64,000 bases of DNA from Theobroma cacao (taxonomy: Eukaryota; Streptophyta; Magnoliopsida; Malvales; Malvaceae), in contig NC_030856.1 in the NCBI RefSeq assembly GCF_000208745.1, positions 3,947,747-4,011,746 of the forward strand. Reading direction: 5' to 3'. The notes beneath the pieces are model-generated. The model saw only the letters and a list, made by a program, of their open reading frames with translations. It was not told the DNA's origin and made no database searches. The position numbers and the translations under genes are program-made. Below are positions 38,580 through 55,361 of this stretch, one piece after another. The first letter of the stretch is position 1; each line of letters begins with the position of its first letter.

Positions 38580-39570
38580 TTATGATGTATGCAAATGCAT
38601 GCATGTAAAAATGAAAATGACAACCAAAATAAACTTAAGTCAACAAGGTAAAGAAAGAATTCAAAAGTAGTTCTGATTTAAAAGAGACGAAAGATAATTA
38701 TTAGTATCACGGGTATCTATAACGTCATCAGATGTTGTCTACTCCACGATACTTTATTATTTCATGGTGAAAATTTAAAATAGAGGGAGTAAAAGAAATT
38801 CCTTCACGTGTACCTAATCAAAGAGATTAAGCTGCTCACGGTATTCTATATGCTGAGTTTTGGTTAAAAAAGGAGCTAAAGGTTCCAAAATTGTTCCTCA
38901 CTGTTGTCCACGCGGACTAATAAGGTGCCCTAGTCCTTACCCATTACAAGCTTTAAATGGACTAGGTTCAATCTGAGTGGAAGTCTTCACTAGTCCGTGC
39001 GGAGGTTATCACCTCACAAGAGTGTAGCTACTAAACTCCTTCCTAACAATGGATATAGCCTGATTAGAAGGTTTATGTATGAATACAAGATGTGTCATGT
39101 GTGTGAAGGAATATATCAATCTTGGACCAATAGTCTCACAACCCTCTATTATAAATTTCCCGCAATTATTAAAAGCAATAAAGTAACAATAACGAAGTAA
39201 ATAGATGCATTAAACTAAAGTATGCAAAAGAAATCGTTAATACTAAAGGAAACACTAAATTATTTAAGGCTTAGGATAATATATGATTAATTAATGGCTT
39301 AACTCTCTAACTTCCCTAACAGAGTCTTCATCTGTTGTAACGTGTATCACGAGGGTGCTAATCCTTTCCCTTGCATAACCGCACTCCCAAACCTAACTTT
39401 AAAAAATTGTAAACCGATTTATCGTTCTTTCAATGGACTTAAAATTAATTTAGGATTTCGTCGATTAGAACTGAGTCAATAAGTGGTCAATCACACTTAG
39501 AAAAAAAATTAGTAGCGACTCTTTAATTTCCCACGTCTAGCGGTCAAGTTTCTAAACCTGCACTATAATA
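38580..39570. other. presumed leader of the minus gypsy element and intergenic DNA
   Basis: No coding sequence is recognised. Position upstream (on minus) of the PMD-like ORF suggests untranslated or LTR sequence, but no LTR ends were found. Confidence 0.35.
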
Positions 39571-40025
39571 TGAAACATTCCACATTTGATGTGAATATAA
39601 TTGTTAAGACCTATATAACAATCCAAATCCACCACTACTAGCAACTTGAGCCTAAACTTTTGAAGGTCACGTGGTTAGTTTAGGCCCAAAAAGCTATTGG
39701 GCTAGTAGTTAGATTTGGGTCGTTACAAATGGTATCAAAGCCTACGCCAATCCAATTTGGACTTTCACATTTCGATGTGGGCTTTCACATTGCTTTGGTG
39801 AGATCTTGGTCTCATAAGTGTAATGTGTGGTTTTGTTGAGTACCAAAGATTTGAATGGGTGAGATTATGATACCCAACATCTCACATCTGATGTGAATGT
39901 GATTGTTAAAACCTATATAACAATCCAAGTCCACCACTACTAGCAACTTGAGCTTAAACTTTTGAGGGTCACGTGATTTAAGCCCAAAAAGCTACTAGGC
40001 CAGTGATTAGACTTGGATCATTACA
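39571..40025 (+). mobile_element. TRIM retrotransposon copy T2
   Basis: Direct repeats 39571-39727 and 39868-40025 (about 157 bp) begin TGA(T)A and end TTACA, sharing AACAATCCAA.TCCACCACTA and GGTCACGTG. TGGTATCAAAGCC at 39730-39742, two bases after the first repeat, is one mismatch from the Met-tRNA primer-binding site. A purine-rich tract with GAATGGGTGAGA precedes the second. The interior is about 140 bp and non-coding. The 5' repeat has lost a few bases near its start. Target duplications are not evident. Confidence 0.8.
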
Positions 40026-40884
40026 CGCATATTACGACATACGTTACATAATCACAAACATACACTAGTATCAAAGGGAAAGTTATATCCAAATTACCAA
40101 AATAGGTATAGGATAAAAGTTTGCCAAAAAATAACACCAAATTTCACTAAGTAGCTACTTGTGACGAATTTTTCTTTTCTTTTTTCCCAACTTTTGGGGT
40201 TTTGTATCTACGATACATCTTATGTTGTATTTTTCTAACTCTTGAGACTTTTGGGCTTTGGTTTTTAACCTATGAAATTTTTGTGTGACATCTATCCAAC
40301 ATCTGTCTTGGGTTTTTAGGTTTTGGGTTAGGATTCTTAGTCATAAAAAAATTTGAAAAAATAATATCAATTCCAAAAAAAATTTAAACCCAAAAAACTC
40401 TTTTTTTTAATAACAATTAAACCTAAAACAAATCAAAAATTTATAACCATAACTAAATCAATCAAGGACCAATTTTTAATTCTTTTTCCATGGCTTTGAT
40501 CTTCTTCTCCATGCATGCTACCAATAACATAATTAAACATAATTTACATAATTTTTCCTAAATACATTAGATCTAAGAAAAATAAAAAAAATAAAAAAAG
40601 AAACATGACAATGATAGGCCACTAATAGCCAAAAAAAAAAGTTTACAAGTAAATCTTTAACAATTATGGAATAATTAATGTGACTAAAATCTTAAACATT
40701 CACCTATGCATTCAATCATATATTGATCACATCAAATATAATTAAATCTTGTAAAGGTACCAACCATTCATAGACATATAAAAAATTAAATCTGCATGCA
40801 ACCAAAGACTCTGTTGTTGGATTGGGATCGTAGTATATGCTTGTGATTGTGTAACTTATGGATTTCAAAAAAAATTTAATTATG
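40026..40884. other. intergenic, no gene recognised
   Basis: AT-rich with several poly-A and poly-T runs. No domain or RNA gene is seen. Confidence 0.4.
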
Positions 40885-41225
40885 GAAGCAGTTTATTCAA
40901 TTTACACAAATGAAAATTCACAATCATACAACATGCAAATCAAATAATAATTGCATCAATATAAAAAAATAAAAAATAAGAGTATTACCTACTCCGAGTT
41001 AGCTTCTCTCCTAGTGAATTGTAATAAATTCACCACCACACCAATTGTTGGAATTTTCGACCAATTTGAATTACCACTTATTCTTCAAGAATTTTTCAAT
41101 CTCGAACATAAAGTGGGCTAGGCATGGAATACTTTTCAAAATGGTAACTAGATAGTTTTCTCTCAATTTCTTTTATGGCAATTTTTCTTTGCGTAAGGCT
41201 TGTAGAAAATTGCTGGAGCAAGAAG
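40885..41225 (-). repeat. inverted copy of the 33030-33395 repeat
   Basis: Reverse complement of 33030-33395 with moderate divergence, for example TTGGAATTTTCGACCAATTT against the complement of the left copy. It ends about 145 bp before gene D's stop codon. Confidence 0.65.
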
Positions 41226-41369
41226 GAGACCTCAAGAGAGAAAGAGGAGTTTTTCTATCTCTCTATCATATGACAATTTTATTTGATTAACATAGACACA
41301 CCCGTACTAAAGAGAAGCTTCAAACAGAAAAGAATTGGAACAGAGCATTTTAGCTGTAATTGAAAGTAG

Positions 41370-44609
<3,240 letters not shown>

Positions 44610-45335
44610 ATTTCTGCTAGCAGGCACCTCTCTCTATGTCTTGAAGCAAGATTCTAAGTGAAACACCGTGTGACAGCAAGCCAACTTTGACCAAAGAACT
44701 TTCCTGTTTCCTTCTTTGCACTTGTCATTGTCAAACCCCAAATAATTGAAGACAATAAAAAAATATTTTAATCACATTGTTGATTCTCATCCCAAAACAA
44801 GGATTTTACTTTTTCCTCCTATGAAATTAATCTCCACATTTCAGAGTGAGACCTGGGGTGCAGTTAAAGAATTCTGAAATTGGTGGAAGGGATATGTGCT
44901 TATAAAATAAGTACTAGCAGATTCCAATAACTTTAAATGATTTACTGGAACTTTTCTGGAGGACTGGAAACATACTTGTCTTCGATTAGGATCAAACCAT
45001 CTTCCATGTTCCTACTGACCTTCACTTTGAAGGGCACACAAAGAGGAGACCGATGCAGCTACCATTGGAGAATCATTGGACAAATCATGTTAGACTTGGT
45101 TTCGTTCACAATATTTAATCCCAACTGATGGCAAAAAAATCTTTAAAAAACCAATAGCTGTCATACACAATTCAGAAAAACAGAATCTTTTAAAAAAAAT
45201 AAGTGTCTTGTATGAAAATATACAGCATTTATTACCTACTAGCTAATTTTTATAGCCACCAAGTAGATGCTGAAATATTTACTAACAAATATTGCAACAG
45301 GAAACTGTCCTCAACTAAAAGTTACTGCTAAATTT
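44610..45335. other. gene D promoter side and gene E 3' flank
   Basis: TTTGACCAAAG at about 44685-44695 contains a W-box (TTGACC) about 80 bp before gene D's start. From about 44760 on, the sequence (AATCACATTGTTGATTC, ATCATGTTAGACTTGGTTT, AAAAAACCAATAGCTGT) is repeated at 49738-50000 after pseudogene F, so it belongs to the E/F tandem duplication. No gene. Confidence 0.55.
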
Positions 45336-48300
45336 CTATCTTCCTCCCTGCACAGTTAAGGTTACTTCATTATTTGAAACAGATTCTTCTCTGTTTGATT
45401 TTGCATCCCCATAATTGGATCTTCTTTCTATGAAGAAACCAGGTTGTTTAGGGTCAGGCAATTTGTCTTTCTCATTTACCAGCATGGATACAACACATGA
45501 CATTTCAGGCCTATCCTCTGGGAACTTTTGAACACATAGTAGACCCAACTGAATACATCTTAGCACCTGTGATGGAACACATGAATTCTCCAGACAGGAA
45601 TCTATTAGCTCTAAGCCCCTGTCTTTCTTCCATAGCAACCATGCCTAGTTCAATTTCACAACAATTAACCAATTATTAACAAGAAGAGCAGGACATAAGA
45701 TGGTACGGTCTGTCAGTCAACTTACATGTCCTAGAAGGTTATGGTGGTGATCTGGATGAGTAAAACCCCTATTCTTCTTGCCACTCAATATCTCTAAGAT
45801 AAGCACCCCAAAGGCAAAAACATCAGATTTGACTGAAAATTCTCCATCAACTGCATACTCCGGAGACATATAGCCACTGCTTGAAGTATCAGTCATATCA
45901 GTTATATGATTTCATAATAAGACAATTGGACCAATGTTAAACTATTCAACTTACTATGTCCCAGCAACTCTGTTTGTTCTTACTTGAACTTCATCCCCTC
46001 CGAATGTTCTTGCTAAGCCAAAATCCGAAAGAACAGCCTTTAAGTTTTGGTCTAGCAAAACATTGCTAGTCTTCAAATCTCTGTGAATTATTTGAAGTCT
46101 AGAGTCCTGATGAAGGTAGAGAAGTCCCCGTGCAATTCCCATGATGATGCCAAAGCGCTTTTTCCATAGCAATAATGCACTTCTCTTTTGATCTGCAAAC
46201 CATTGCTACCCTTATAAATCTCATGATTAGTCAACAGTGAAATCAATAGTACATAACAATCTCTTTTTCCTCAAAAGTTAGTTATATGGATTCATCTGTA
46301 AGGCAGTCTGCAAAGACACATTAAGGAACATAAACAAGATGAATCCAAAGATAAACGGACAAGAAAAACAGACCAAAAATAAAATAATCTAAGCTACTGT
46401 TCGCCATAAACTCATAAACCAGAATCCTTTCTTCCCCTTCGATGCAGTAGCCCAAAAGCCTGACAAGATTCCTGTGTTGAAGTTTGGCAATCAGAAAAAC
46501 TTCATTCTTGAATTCTTCTAGACCTTGTTTTGAATTCTTTGACAACCTTTTCACTGCAATATCTTGTCCAGTACATAGAATTCCCTGCATATGTCATTAA
46601 ATCACAGACACATCATGTTTTTCTTTATAGTACTTTAGTACTTTTTGACAATTAAAAGAAAACCATGGATCATATTACCTTATAAACAGAGCCAAAGCCA
46701 CCTGCTCCAACTAATTTTTCTGGAGAGAAGCCATCAGTAGCTGCACTGAGAGTTTCCAGGTCATAAAAAGGTACCTCTATGTCTTCCATCTTGCATTCCA
46801 TGCCTATGAACAAAGATAGTTGGCCTTTTAAATGGAAATGGTATTGAAGCTTGCAAGAAATTATTAAGGACAGTATAGAGGATAAATAATTTCGTTCAAA
46901 GAAATTAGAGGATAATGTGTAGGCTATTACCTCTTTTATTTTTTCTCTTCTTCAATGTAATGCACCAGAGTATCAAGCATACAATCAAGATTCCAGCAAT
47001 GACAGATACTACTATGATCACTGACAATCTCTTTCTCGTATTTGAATGACTGAACCGTTCTAGAACATTCAATAATATGATAAAACTTTATCATTTTGTT
47101 GAACAGTTTCTTGCTTTTCTAATAAATAAAACAGAGCTTTGCTTTATATTCTTTCAATTCTATCACAACCCAATGCAACAGTAAGTCATGAAAACTGCAC
47201 AATATTTCATTAAGATAAAACTAATTATCCTTCTTTCACGTAGCTCCATCCTTGCAATCTGCAACTCCAATAACTAATATAAGAACAATGTCATGCACTT
47301 ACCAAGTTCAGAAGCGGGCAGCCGTATATAGATATCTTGGCCTCTATTCTCTTCATTGAAACCTTTAATGTCAACTAGGTTCCCGAACCACATCAAGCAT
47401 CCATGTCCTTTGCCAGTAATGTTTGAATTAGCATAAGCCGTGCAAGAACAGTTCTTCAAGCACTCTTTTTTGCAGCCTTTTGTGCTCATAGTCTTATTCA
47501 ACCGAAACTCCAACAAGTCAGGCAATTTCACCCGTGAAAGTTTTAAAAATCCATCTCCATTCTGGCAGATCAGTGGCTTTCGCCTTCTGCATCCACTAGA
47601 CCAATTAAGCAGTTCCCATTCTGCTGGTGCTGTAGGTGTAAACCCCATCAAACACTCACAAAGTTGATCTTTCTGACCTCCGCAAATGCTATTGGCTCCA
47701 CACTTCCCATAGCTATCACAAACATCATTTGGTTGTGTGTAGACCATGGCCCATTCTGTGGTTGCATTATTCAACACATAGTAGTGAAGTAGACCAGAAT
47801 TATTAAGGCTTACCCTCGTATTGACTAAGTGGGTCTCAGGTTGATACATATACTCCAATTCGTCCTTGTTGAATACTAACTTGAGAGTAAAGTATGGATC
47901 AGAGACTGAAAGAAGACCACTGAACGAAAGTCCATTCCAGAACCCAGTTCGGAACATTCTGATTGATCCCATACCTACAACCACTTGAGGTAACTCAGGA
48001 TTTTCAATTCTACAAGTATAGTCCCCTAGAGACGGATCATCCAGGCTTTTCCATGACGTCAAACCTTTGTTGAAGTCATCGTTGATCTTCATGCCAGGTA
48101 ACCAGGTATTGGATGGATAGTCAAAGCTTTGCCATAGGGAACTTTCAGAAGAATCAGAGCTCACCATGGCATTGTCTTTAACAACAAAGTTTCCAGAATC
48201 TAAGAGCTGTGCGATAGGACTTTCTGCCACTTTGGTTGTATTTGAAGACCAAATAACACTATTTGCTTGGTTGGAAAGAACTAGTCCAGTTTTGGTAACA

Positions 48301-48575
48301 GTTAGAAAACCATGTGAACCAGTTATCGGGTTGTTTCTGTTTGCAACCCAAGTAACCGTATCTGGAGTTTGCCTGTACCATATCCCCAAGTACCTGTTCT
48401 TGGAATTGACAGGAGAAAAGAAGCCTAGCTCAAAACTTTGGCCTGAGGAGACTAAAGTCTCACCATCACTCATAGATTGTGTTTCAAGCAAGGTATCTAA
48501 AGCAATGGAAAAATGAAAGATTTCTGAAAGATAAATTAAGGCACAAAAGAAGGGGAAGAACCGATGAACCTCCAT
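45336..48575 (-). CDS. G-type lectin S-receptor-like Ser/Thr protein kinase (gene E), 7 exons, intact
   Basis: Predicted receptor kinase of about 811 aa, the functional paralogue of C and F. Exons on minus: 48575-47303, 47059-46931, 46803-46679, 46584-46374, 46192-45955, 45876-45726, 45644-45336. Exon 1: signal peptide ending near FSIALDT, bulb-lectin ([48 protein letters not shown]), S-locus glycoprotein ([16 protein letters not shown]), EGF-like ([13 protein letters not shown]) and PAN ([14 protein letters not shown]) domains. TM exon: [19 protein letters not shown]. Kinase: [16 protein letters not shown] (Lys about 521), HRDLK (about 618), DFGLART (about 636), MSPEYA, DRPEM. The ATG at 48575 is chosen; the upstream in-frame TTG is not a likely start. 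An AACC-type W-box core (GTCAACC) lies near 48640. The ligand is unknown. Confidence 0.93.
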
Positions 48576-49392
48576 TAAAATTTCCAATAGGAAGAAGATA
48601 GAAAATTATCAGATTCTAGGGAATAATGTAACCCAACCCAATGTCAACCATAGACACAGGGAAACAAGAAATCGATAAATAGCTCCATTTATTGAAAAAC
48701 AAAAAGCAGAAAAGGAAAAAATAATACAAAACATACAGATGCATTTGAAGTTGTCACACCCTTATAATGCAGATCCAAAGGAAACAAATCTTTTGTTCAA
48801 GCACTAGCCAGGGAAGGAAATTTCTTGCTTTGATTCAAACTTTTGTTATTTCAAATTGTCACTAGCAGCTTGAGGCAACTGCCACATGACAAAATTAGAA
48901 GACTTAAAAAGTCTTGCATCAATCTAAAATCAATAGCATCAAGAATGGTCTACAAATTACAACTTCAGACATTAGGAAATTGTAGGTGTCAACATGAGGA
49001 CATACCTCGGAAATTCTTTTGCATTGACAAACATGTTTGAAAAATAGAATTAGCCCTGAATTCAAAAAGAATGTTCAAAATAAAAAATTTTAGAAGTTGT
49101 TGTGGACAAATTTGAAACCACGTAATTATTCCATCATGTTATCATCAATTTTAGACCGCAGAATTCACATGATACAATTTTCTAGCTGAAAAATCAATGA
49201 AAGAGAAGTCTTTAATTACCCAATACGTGTTAAATTAATGGGAAAGCTAATAAATTAAATATAAGAAAGACTTTCTTGATTTGGAGGAATGAAAACTTCA
49301 TTATCTGTATTTGACACAACATCTAACTAATTCTTAGCAAGAAAAGCAGGACATAAGATAGTAAGACATTATTGTCAATCAGTCTAACTTAC
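48576..49392. other. gene E upstream region, copied at 53857-54640
   Basis: Blocks such as ATCAGATTCTAGGG, AAATAGCTCCATTTATTGA, TACAAAACATACAGATGCA and GACTTTCTTGATTTGGAGGA recur in order upstream of pseudogene F. No gene is seen. Confidence 0.6.
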
Positions 49393-49664
49393 CTGTCCTG
49401 GAAGGTTATGGTGGTGATCTGGATGAGGAAAACCCATATTCTTCTTGCCACTCCTTATCTGTAAGCTGACCTGCAAAGATACATAAAGGAAGGTAAACGA
49501 GATGAACCCAAAGATAAATGGACAAGAAAAACAGACCAAAAATAAAATAATCTAAGCTATTGTTTGGCCTAAACTCATAAACCAGAATTCTTTCTTCCCC
49601 TTGACAAGATTCTTGTGTTGAAGTTTGGCAATCAAAACTACTTCATTCTTTAATTCTTCCAGGG
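49393..49664 (-). pseudogene. kinase exon relic G1 (exon 4 and exon 6 pieces)
   Basis: On minus, 49664-49537 is a damaged exon 4 ([17 protein letters not shown], then a deletion removing the LLGYCIQ part) ending at a normal donor. 49463-49393 is the end of exon 6 ([19 protein letters not shown] and a donor). Exon 5 and the first half of exon 6 are gone. Relic G2 has the same truncated pairing and the same short joining sequence, so the deletion preceded duplication. Confidence 0.7.
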
Positions 49665-50069
49665 AATAAACATGAGTACTTACATTGACAGTATATATTT
49701 TTACCTGGAATGAAGATTGGCTACAGCAGAAAGACTGGGAATCACATTGTTGATTCCTATCCCAAAACAATGATTCACATTCCCACCATGAATTTGATCT
49801 CCTCATCCCAAAACAAACATTTGACAGATCATGTTAGACTTGGTTTTGTTCAAAATATTAAATCCCAACTGATAGCGAAAAAGTCTTTAAAAAACCAATA
49901 GCTGTTATACACAATTCAGAAAACCAGAATTTAAAAAGAAAAATAATGTGTCTTGTAAGAAAATATAAACTATATATTAGCTAATAGCTAATTCATATAG
50001 CTTCCAAGTAAATGCTGAATACATATTGCAACAGGAAATTGTCCTCAACTAAAAGTTACTGCTAAATTT
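49665..50069. other. pseudogene F 3' flank
   Basis: Parallels 44760-45335 downstream of gene E, marking the tandem duplication unit. No gene. Confidence 0.55.
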
Positions 50070-50690
50070 CTATCTTCCTTCCTGCACAGTTAAGGTTACC
50101 GCATTGTTTGAAACAGATTCTTCTCTGTTTAATTTTGCATCCCCATCATTTGGTCTTCTTTCTATGAAGAAACCAGGTTGTTTAGGCTCAGGCAACTTGT
50201 CTTTCTCATTTACCAGCATGGATACAACACATGACATTTCAGGCCTATCCTCTGGGAACTTTTGAACACATAGTAGACCCAACTGAGTACATCTTAGCAC
50301 CTCTGATGGAACACATGAATTCTCCATACATGAATCTATTAGCTCCAAGGCCCTCTCTTTCTTCCATAGCAACCATGCCTAGTTCAATTTCACAACAATG
50401 AACCAATTATAACAAGCAGAGCACGAACATAAGATGGTTCTGTCAGTCAGTCAACTTACATATCCTAGAAGGTTTTGGTGGTGATCTGGATGAGTAAAAC
50501 CCTTATTCTTCTTGCTGCTCAATATCTCTAAGATAAGCACTCCAAAGGTGAAAACACCAGATTTGATCAAAAATTCTCCATCAACTGCATGCTCTGGAGA
50601 CATATAGCCACTGCTTGAAGTATCAATCATATCAGTTACAAGATTTCTTATTAAGACAATTGAACCAATGTTAAACCATGCAACTTACTA

Positions 50691-51017
<327 letters not shown>

Positions 51018-52061
51018 TTAACAATTTCGTTTTCCTCCAAAGTTAGATAATCTGTAAGGTGGTCTGCAAACATATAAAGGAACGTAAACAAGATGAATCC
51101 AAAGATAAATGGACAAGAAAAACAGACCAAAAATAAAATAATCTAAGCTATTGTTTGGCATAAACTCATAAACGAGCATCCTTTCTTCCCCTTGAATGCA
51201 GCAGCCTAAAAGCCTGACACGATTCCTGTGTTGAAGTTTGGCAATCAGAACAACTTCATTCTTGAATTCTTCTAGACCTTGTTTTGAATTCTTTGACAAC
51301 CTTTTCACTGCAATATCTTGTCCAGCACATAGGCATCCCTGCATACGTCATTAAATCACAGACACATCATGCTTTTCTTTATAGTACTTTATTACTTTTG
51401 GACAATTAAAAGAAAACCATGGATCATATTACCTTAAACACAGAGCCAAAGTGACCTGCTCCAACCAAATTTTCTGGAGAGAAGCCATCAGAAGCTGCAG
51501 TGAGAGTTTCCAGGTCAAAAAAAGGTACCTCTATGTCTTCCTTCTTGCATTCCATTCCTATGAACCAAGATAGTTGGCCTTTAAATAAAAATGGCACTGA
51601 GGCTTGCAAATAATTATAGAGGACAATATTAAGGATAAAAAATTTCATTCAAAGAAATTAGAGGATGATGAGTATGCTATTGCCTCTTTTGTTTTTTTTC
51701 TTCTTCCATCTAATGCACCGGCATACCAAGCATACAAACAAGAATCCAGCAATGACTGATGCTACTATGATCACTGACAATCTCTTTCTCATATTTGAAT
51801 CACTGAACTGTTCTGGAACATTCAAATAAAATGATAGAATTTTATCATTTTGTTGAACAGTTTGTTGTTTTTCTAATACATAAATCAGATCACTTTGCTT
51901 TTTACTCTTTAAATTCTATCACAACCCAATCCAACAATAAGTCATGAACACTGCACACTATTTCATAAAGATAAAACCAACTAACCTTTTGCAAGTACCT
52001 TGATCATTGTAATCTATGACTTCAATACGTAATATAAGAACTGTGTCATAAAGCTGTACTT

Positions 52062-52586
52062 TTCTGAGAATTGGGTGCTGCTGTGTGGGTGTGCTGACTG
52101 TGGAAGCTGCTGCGATGTTTGGTGTTTTATGGATGAATGAGAACAATTTCCACATCTGTCATGATTTTGTTTACTTCTGGGAAGGTGTTTTAGGGGTGTT
52201 GACGATTTGCAATGTGTTATGGTGACACTAATTTCAGGCAGAGGGATGTGGTTTCTTTGGTTTCTGATACTTGTGTGTAAAATGTACAGGTCCTTCAAAA
52301 AATTATGTTGAGGGACATGGGATGTTATTTTGTTCATATGCTGGGCAGGGTCACTTTGACCTTGTGTAAAAAGGGTAAGATAGTCATGAGAGGATGCTGG
52401 AACTCTAGGCTTTATCAAGGAAGGTAGAATCTTTTGTCAAATGCTCAGTTACTGCAGAGATGATCCTATGATGTTATCCTCACTTCAGAGCATAACAGAC
52501 CAGGATCAACTCGCTTTGTTTCGGCTCAGGGGAGTGTTTTTGCCTCCCTCGAGAGTTATATATAATGAAATTTCAAAAAAAAAAAA
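52062..52586 (+). mobile_element. A-tailed retroposon inserted at the exon 1 donor of pseudogene F
   Basis: About 525 bp absent from C and E. It follows GCTGTACTT (matching intron 1 start of C) and ends TTATATATAATGAAATTTC plus about 12 A, directly before the end of exon 1 (CAAGTTCAGATGCGGG). The tail resembles the ends of the LINE copies here, so a 5'-truncated LINE is likely. No target duplication is apparent; a few bases of the donor site were lost. Confidence 0.65.
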
Positions 52587-53856
52587 TCAAGTTCAGATGC
52601 GGGCAGTCATATATAGATATCTTGGCCTCTATTCTCATCATTGAAACCTTTAATGTCAACTAGGTTCCCAAACCACATCAAACATCCATGTCCTTTGCCA
52701 CTAATGTTTAAATTAGCATAAGCCATGCAAGAAAAGTTCTTCAAGCGCTCTTTCTTGCAGTCTTTTGTGCTCATAAGTCTTATTCAACTGAAACTCCAAC
52801 AAGTCAGGCAATTTCACCCGAGAAATTATGAAAAATCGATCCCCATTCTGGCAGATCAGTGGCATTCACCTTCTGCATCCACTGGACCAATTAAGCAATT
52901 CCCATTCTGCTGGTGCTGCAGGTGTAAACACAATCAAACACTCACAAATTGGTTCTCTCTGAACTGTGCAGATGCTATTGGCTCCACACTTCCCCTAACT
53001 ATCACAAACATCATTTGGTTGAGTGTAGATCATGGCCCATTCTGTAGTTGCATTATTTAACACATAATAGTGAAGTAGACCAGAATTATTAAGGCTTATC
53101 CTCCTATTAACCAAGTAAGTTTCAGGTTGATTCATATATTCATCCTTGTTGAATACTAACTTGAGAGTGAAATATGGATCAGAGAATGGAAGAAGACCAC
53201 TGAACTGAAGTCCATTCCATGACCCAGTTTGGAACTTTCTGATTGATCCCATACCTACAACCACTTGAGGTAACTCCGGATGTTCAATTCTACAGGTATA
53301 GTCCCCTAGAGATGGATCATCCAGGCTTTTCCATGATGTCAAACCTTTGTTGAAGTCATCTGTGATCTTCATGCCGGCTAACCAGGTGTTGGATGGATAG
53401 TTAAAGCTTTGCCATAGGAAACTTTCAGAAGAATCAGAGCTCACCATGGCATTGTCTTTAACAACAAAGTTTCCAGAATCTAAGAGCTGTGCAATTGGAC
53501 TTTCTGCCACTTTGGTTGTATTTGAAGACCAAACAACACTATTTGTGTGGTCGGAAAGAATTAATCCAGGTTTGGTAACAGTTAGAAAACCATGAGAACC
53601 AGTTATCGGGTTGTTTCTGTTTGCAACCCAAGTAACCGTCTCTGGGGTTTTGCTTGTACCATATCCCCAAGTACTTGTTCTTGGAATTACGAGGAGAAAA
53701 GAAGCGTAGCTCAAAACTTTGGCCTGAGGAGACTAAAGTTTCACCATCACTCATAGATTGCGTTTCAAGCAAGGTATCTAAAGCAATGGAAAAATGAAAG
53801 ATTTCTGAGAAGGAGATCAAGGCACAAAAGAAGGGGAAGAACTGATGAACCTCCAT

Positions 53857-54640
53857 TAAAAAATTTCCAATGAGGAGAAGATAGAAAATGATCAGATTCT
53901 AGGGAAGGGAAACAAGAAATTGATAAATAGCTCCATTTATTGAGAAACCAAAAACAGAAAAGGAAAAAATAATACAAAACATACAGATGCAATTGACGTT
54001 TAGACCTTCTTGTTTGTCACGCCATTAACATGCAGATCCAAAGGAATCAAATCATTTGCCTAAGCACTAACCAGGAAAGCAAATTTCTTGCCTTGATTCA
54101 AACTTGTTTTATATCTAATTGTCACTAGCAGTTAGAGACAACTGCCACATGACAAAATTAGAAGACTTAAAAAGCCTTTTGCATTGGTTTAAAATCAATA
54201 GCATCAAGAAATGGTCTAAATTGTAGGCTGAATTTATTTTTTTTCATCGATATCAACCATCATTCTTATAATTGGTGCATGCTCCATGGTAAAACATAAT
54301 TAATATTTTCTTTTGGACCAGGTTAGGTCTACAAATTGTTAAAAACTTGAAAGTTGAAATGGATGTATTATAGGAGGTTCAAACTTTAGACAATAAACAA
54401 TAGTGAGTGTGAACACGAGGACAGACTTAAGAAGGTGGTTGTTTATTTAAATTGTATAACTCACATAATATAATTTTTTAACAAATAAATCTAGGAAGGA
54501 CAAGTCTTTAGTTACCCAATGGGCGTTAAATTAACAGGGAAGTTAATGAATTAATTAAATTTAAGAAATACTTTCTTGATTTGGAGGACTGAAAACTTCA
54601 TTATCAGTATTTGACACTATTGCCAATCAGTCTAACTTAC
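53857..54640. other. upstream region of pseudogene F
   Basis: Duplicate of gene E's upstream region (48576-49392) with small differences, including an extra stretch near 54220-54340. No gene. Confidence 0.55.
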
Positions 54641-54917
54641 ATGTCCTGGAAGGTTATGGTGGTGATCTGGAAGAGTAAAACCCATATTCTTCTTGCCACT
54701 CATTATCTGTAAGCTTGTCTGGAAAGATTCATGAAGGAAGGTAAACAAGATGAACCCAAAGATAAATGGACAAGAAAAACAGACCAAAAATAAAATAATC
54801 GAAGCAATTGTTTGGCATAAACTCATAAACTGAAATCCTTTCTTCCCCTTGAATGAAGTAGCCCAAAAGCCTGACAAGATTCCTGTGTTGAAGTTTGGTA
54901 ATTAAAACTTTCATTCT
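54641..54917 (-). pseudogene. kinase exon relic G2 (exon 4 and exon 6 pieces)
   Basis: On minus, 54917-54785 is part of exon 4 ([31 protein letters not shown]) with its donor. 54712-54641 is the end of exon 6 (SGKKNMGFTLPDHHHNLPGH and a donor). The layout and spacer match relic G1, but the LLGY segment deleted there is still present here, so G2 is closer to the ancestral state. Confidence 0.7.
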
Positions 54918-55361
54918 TAGCAAGCTCCAAACACAAGTTTGGGGATCCTTACATTTGCGGCCATTAAAGCCTTCACGAAGTAATCTTGGTAAGTCTCTAC
55001 TCACATGTCATGGAAGATCCTTACAGTTTCTGATGCAGTATTGAATTTCTATCCAAATCTTCAGCCCTACTCTACCACCACTTTGTAAAGCTTTAACCCA
55101 ACTCTTGTTTTCCAGGTTCACCCTATGATTATGTGCATCTATGTATTAATAATTGTCTTAATTGAAGTTAGAGGACAAAACTGTCTTCTGACTCTTCAGT
55201 TTGCATATTCCCTGTGTTAAGCTAACCAGGAAGTGGAAAATCAAAAGTTTTAAGTCAAGGACAGTGTTCATTTTGATTCAATAATATGAGTTAACAATGA
55301 AAAATTGAAGTCAATAGCTGTCCAAACTCAATGAAAGAGATAGCAAACCCAATCGAATACA
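54918..55361. other. intergenic between relics G2 and H
   Basis: No domain is recognised in the short frames here. Confidence 0.35.

Noticed and set aside
44610..44627. longer gene D start at an upstream GTG
   Set aside because: GTG is not a normal plant start; the ATG at 44609 gives a standard signal peptide.
52014..52418. 134-codon minus frame over the F insertion
   Set aside because: It lies across a non-coding retroposon and its border; composition shows no domain.
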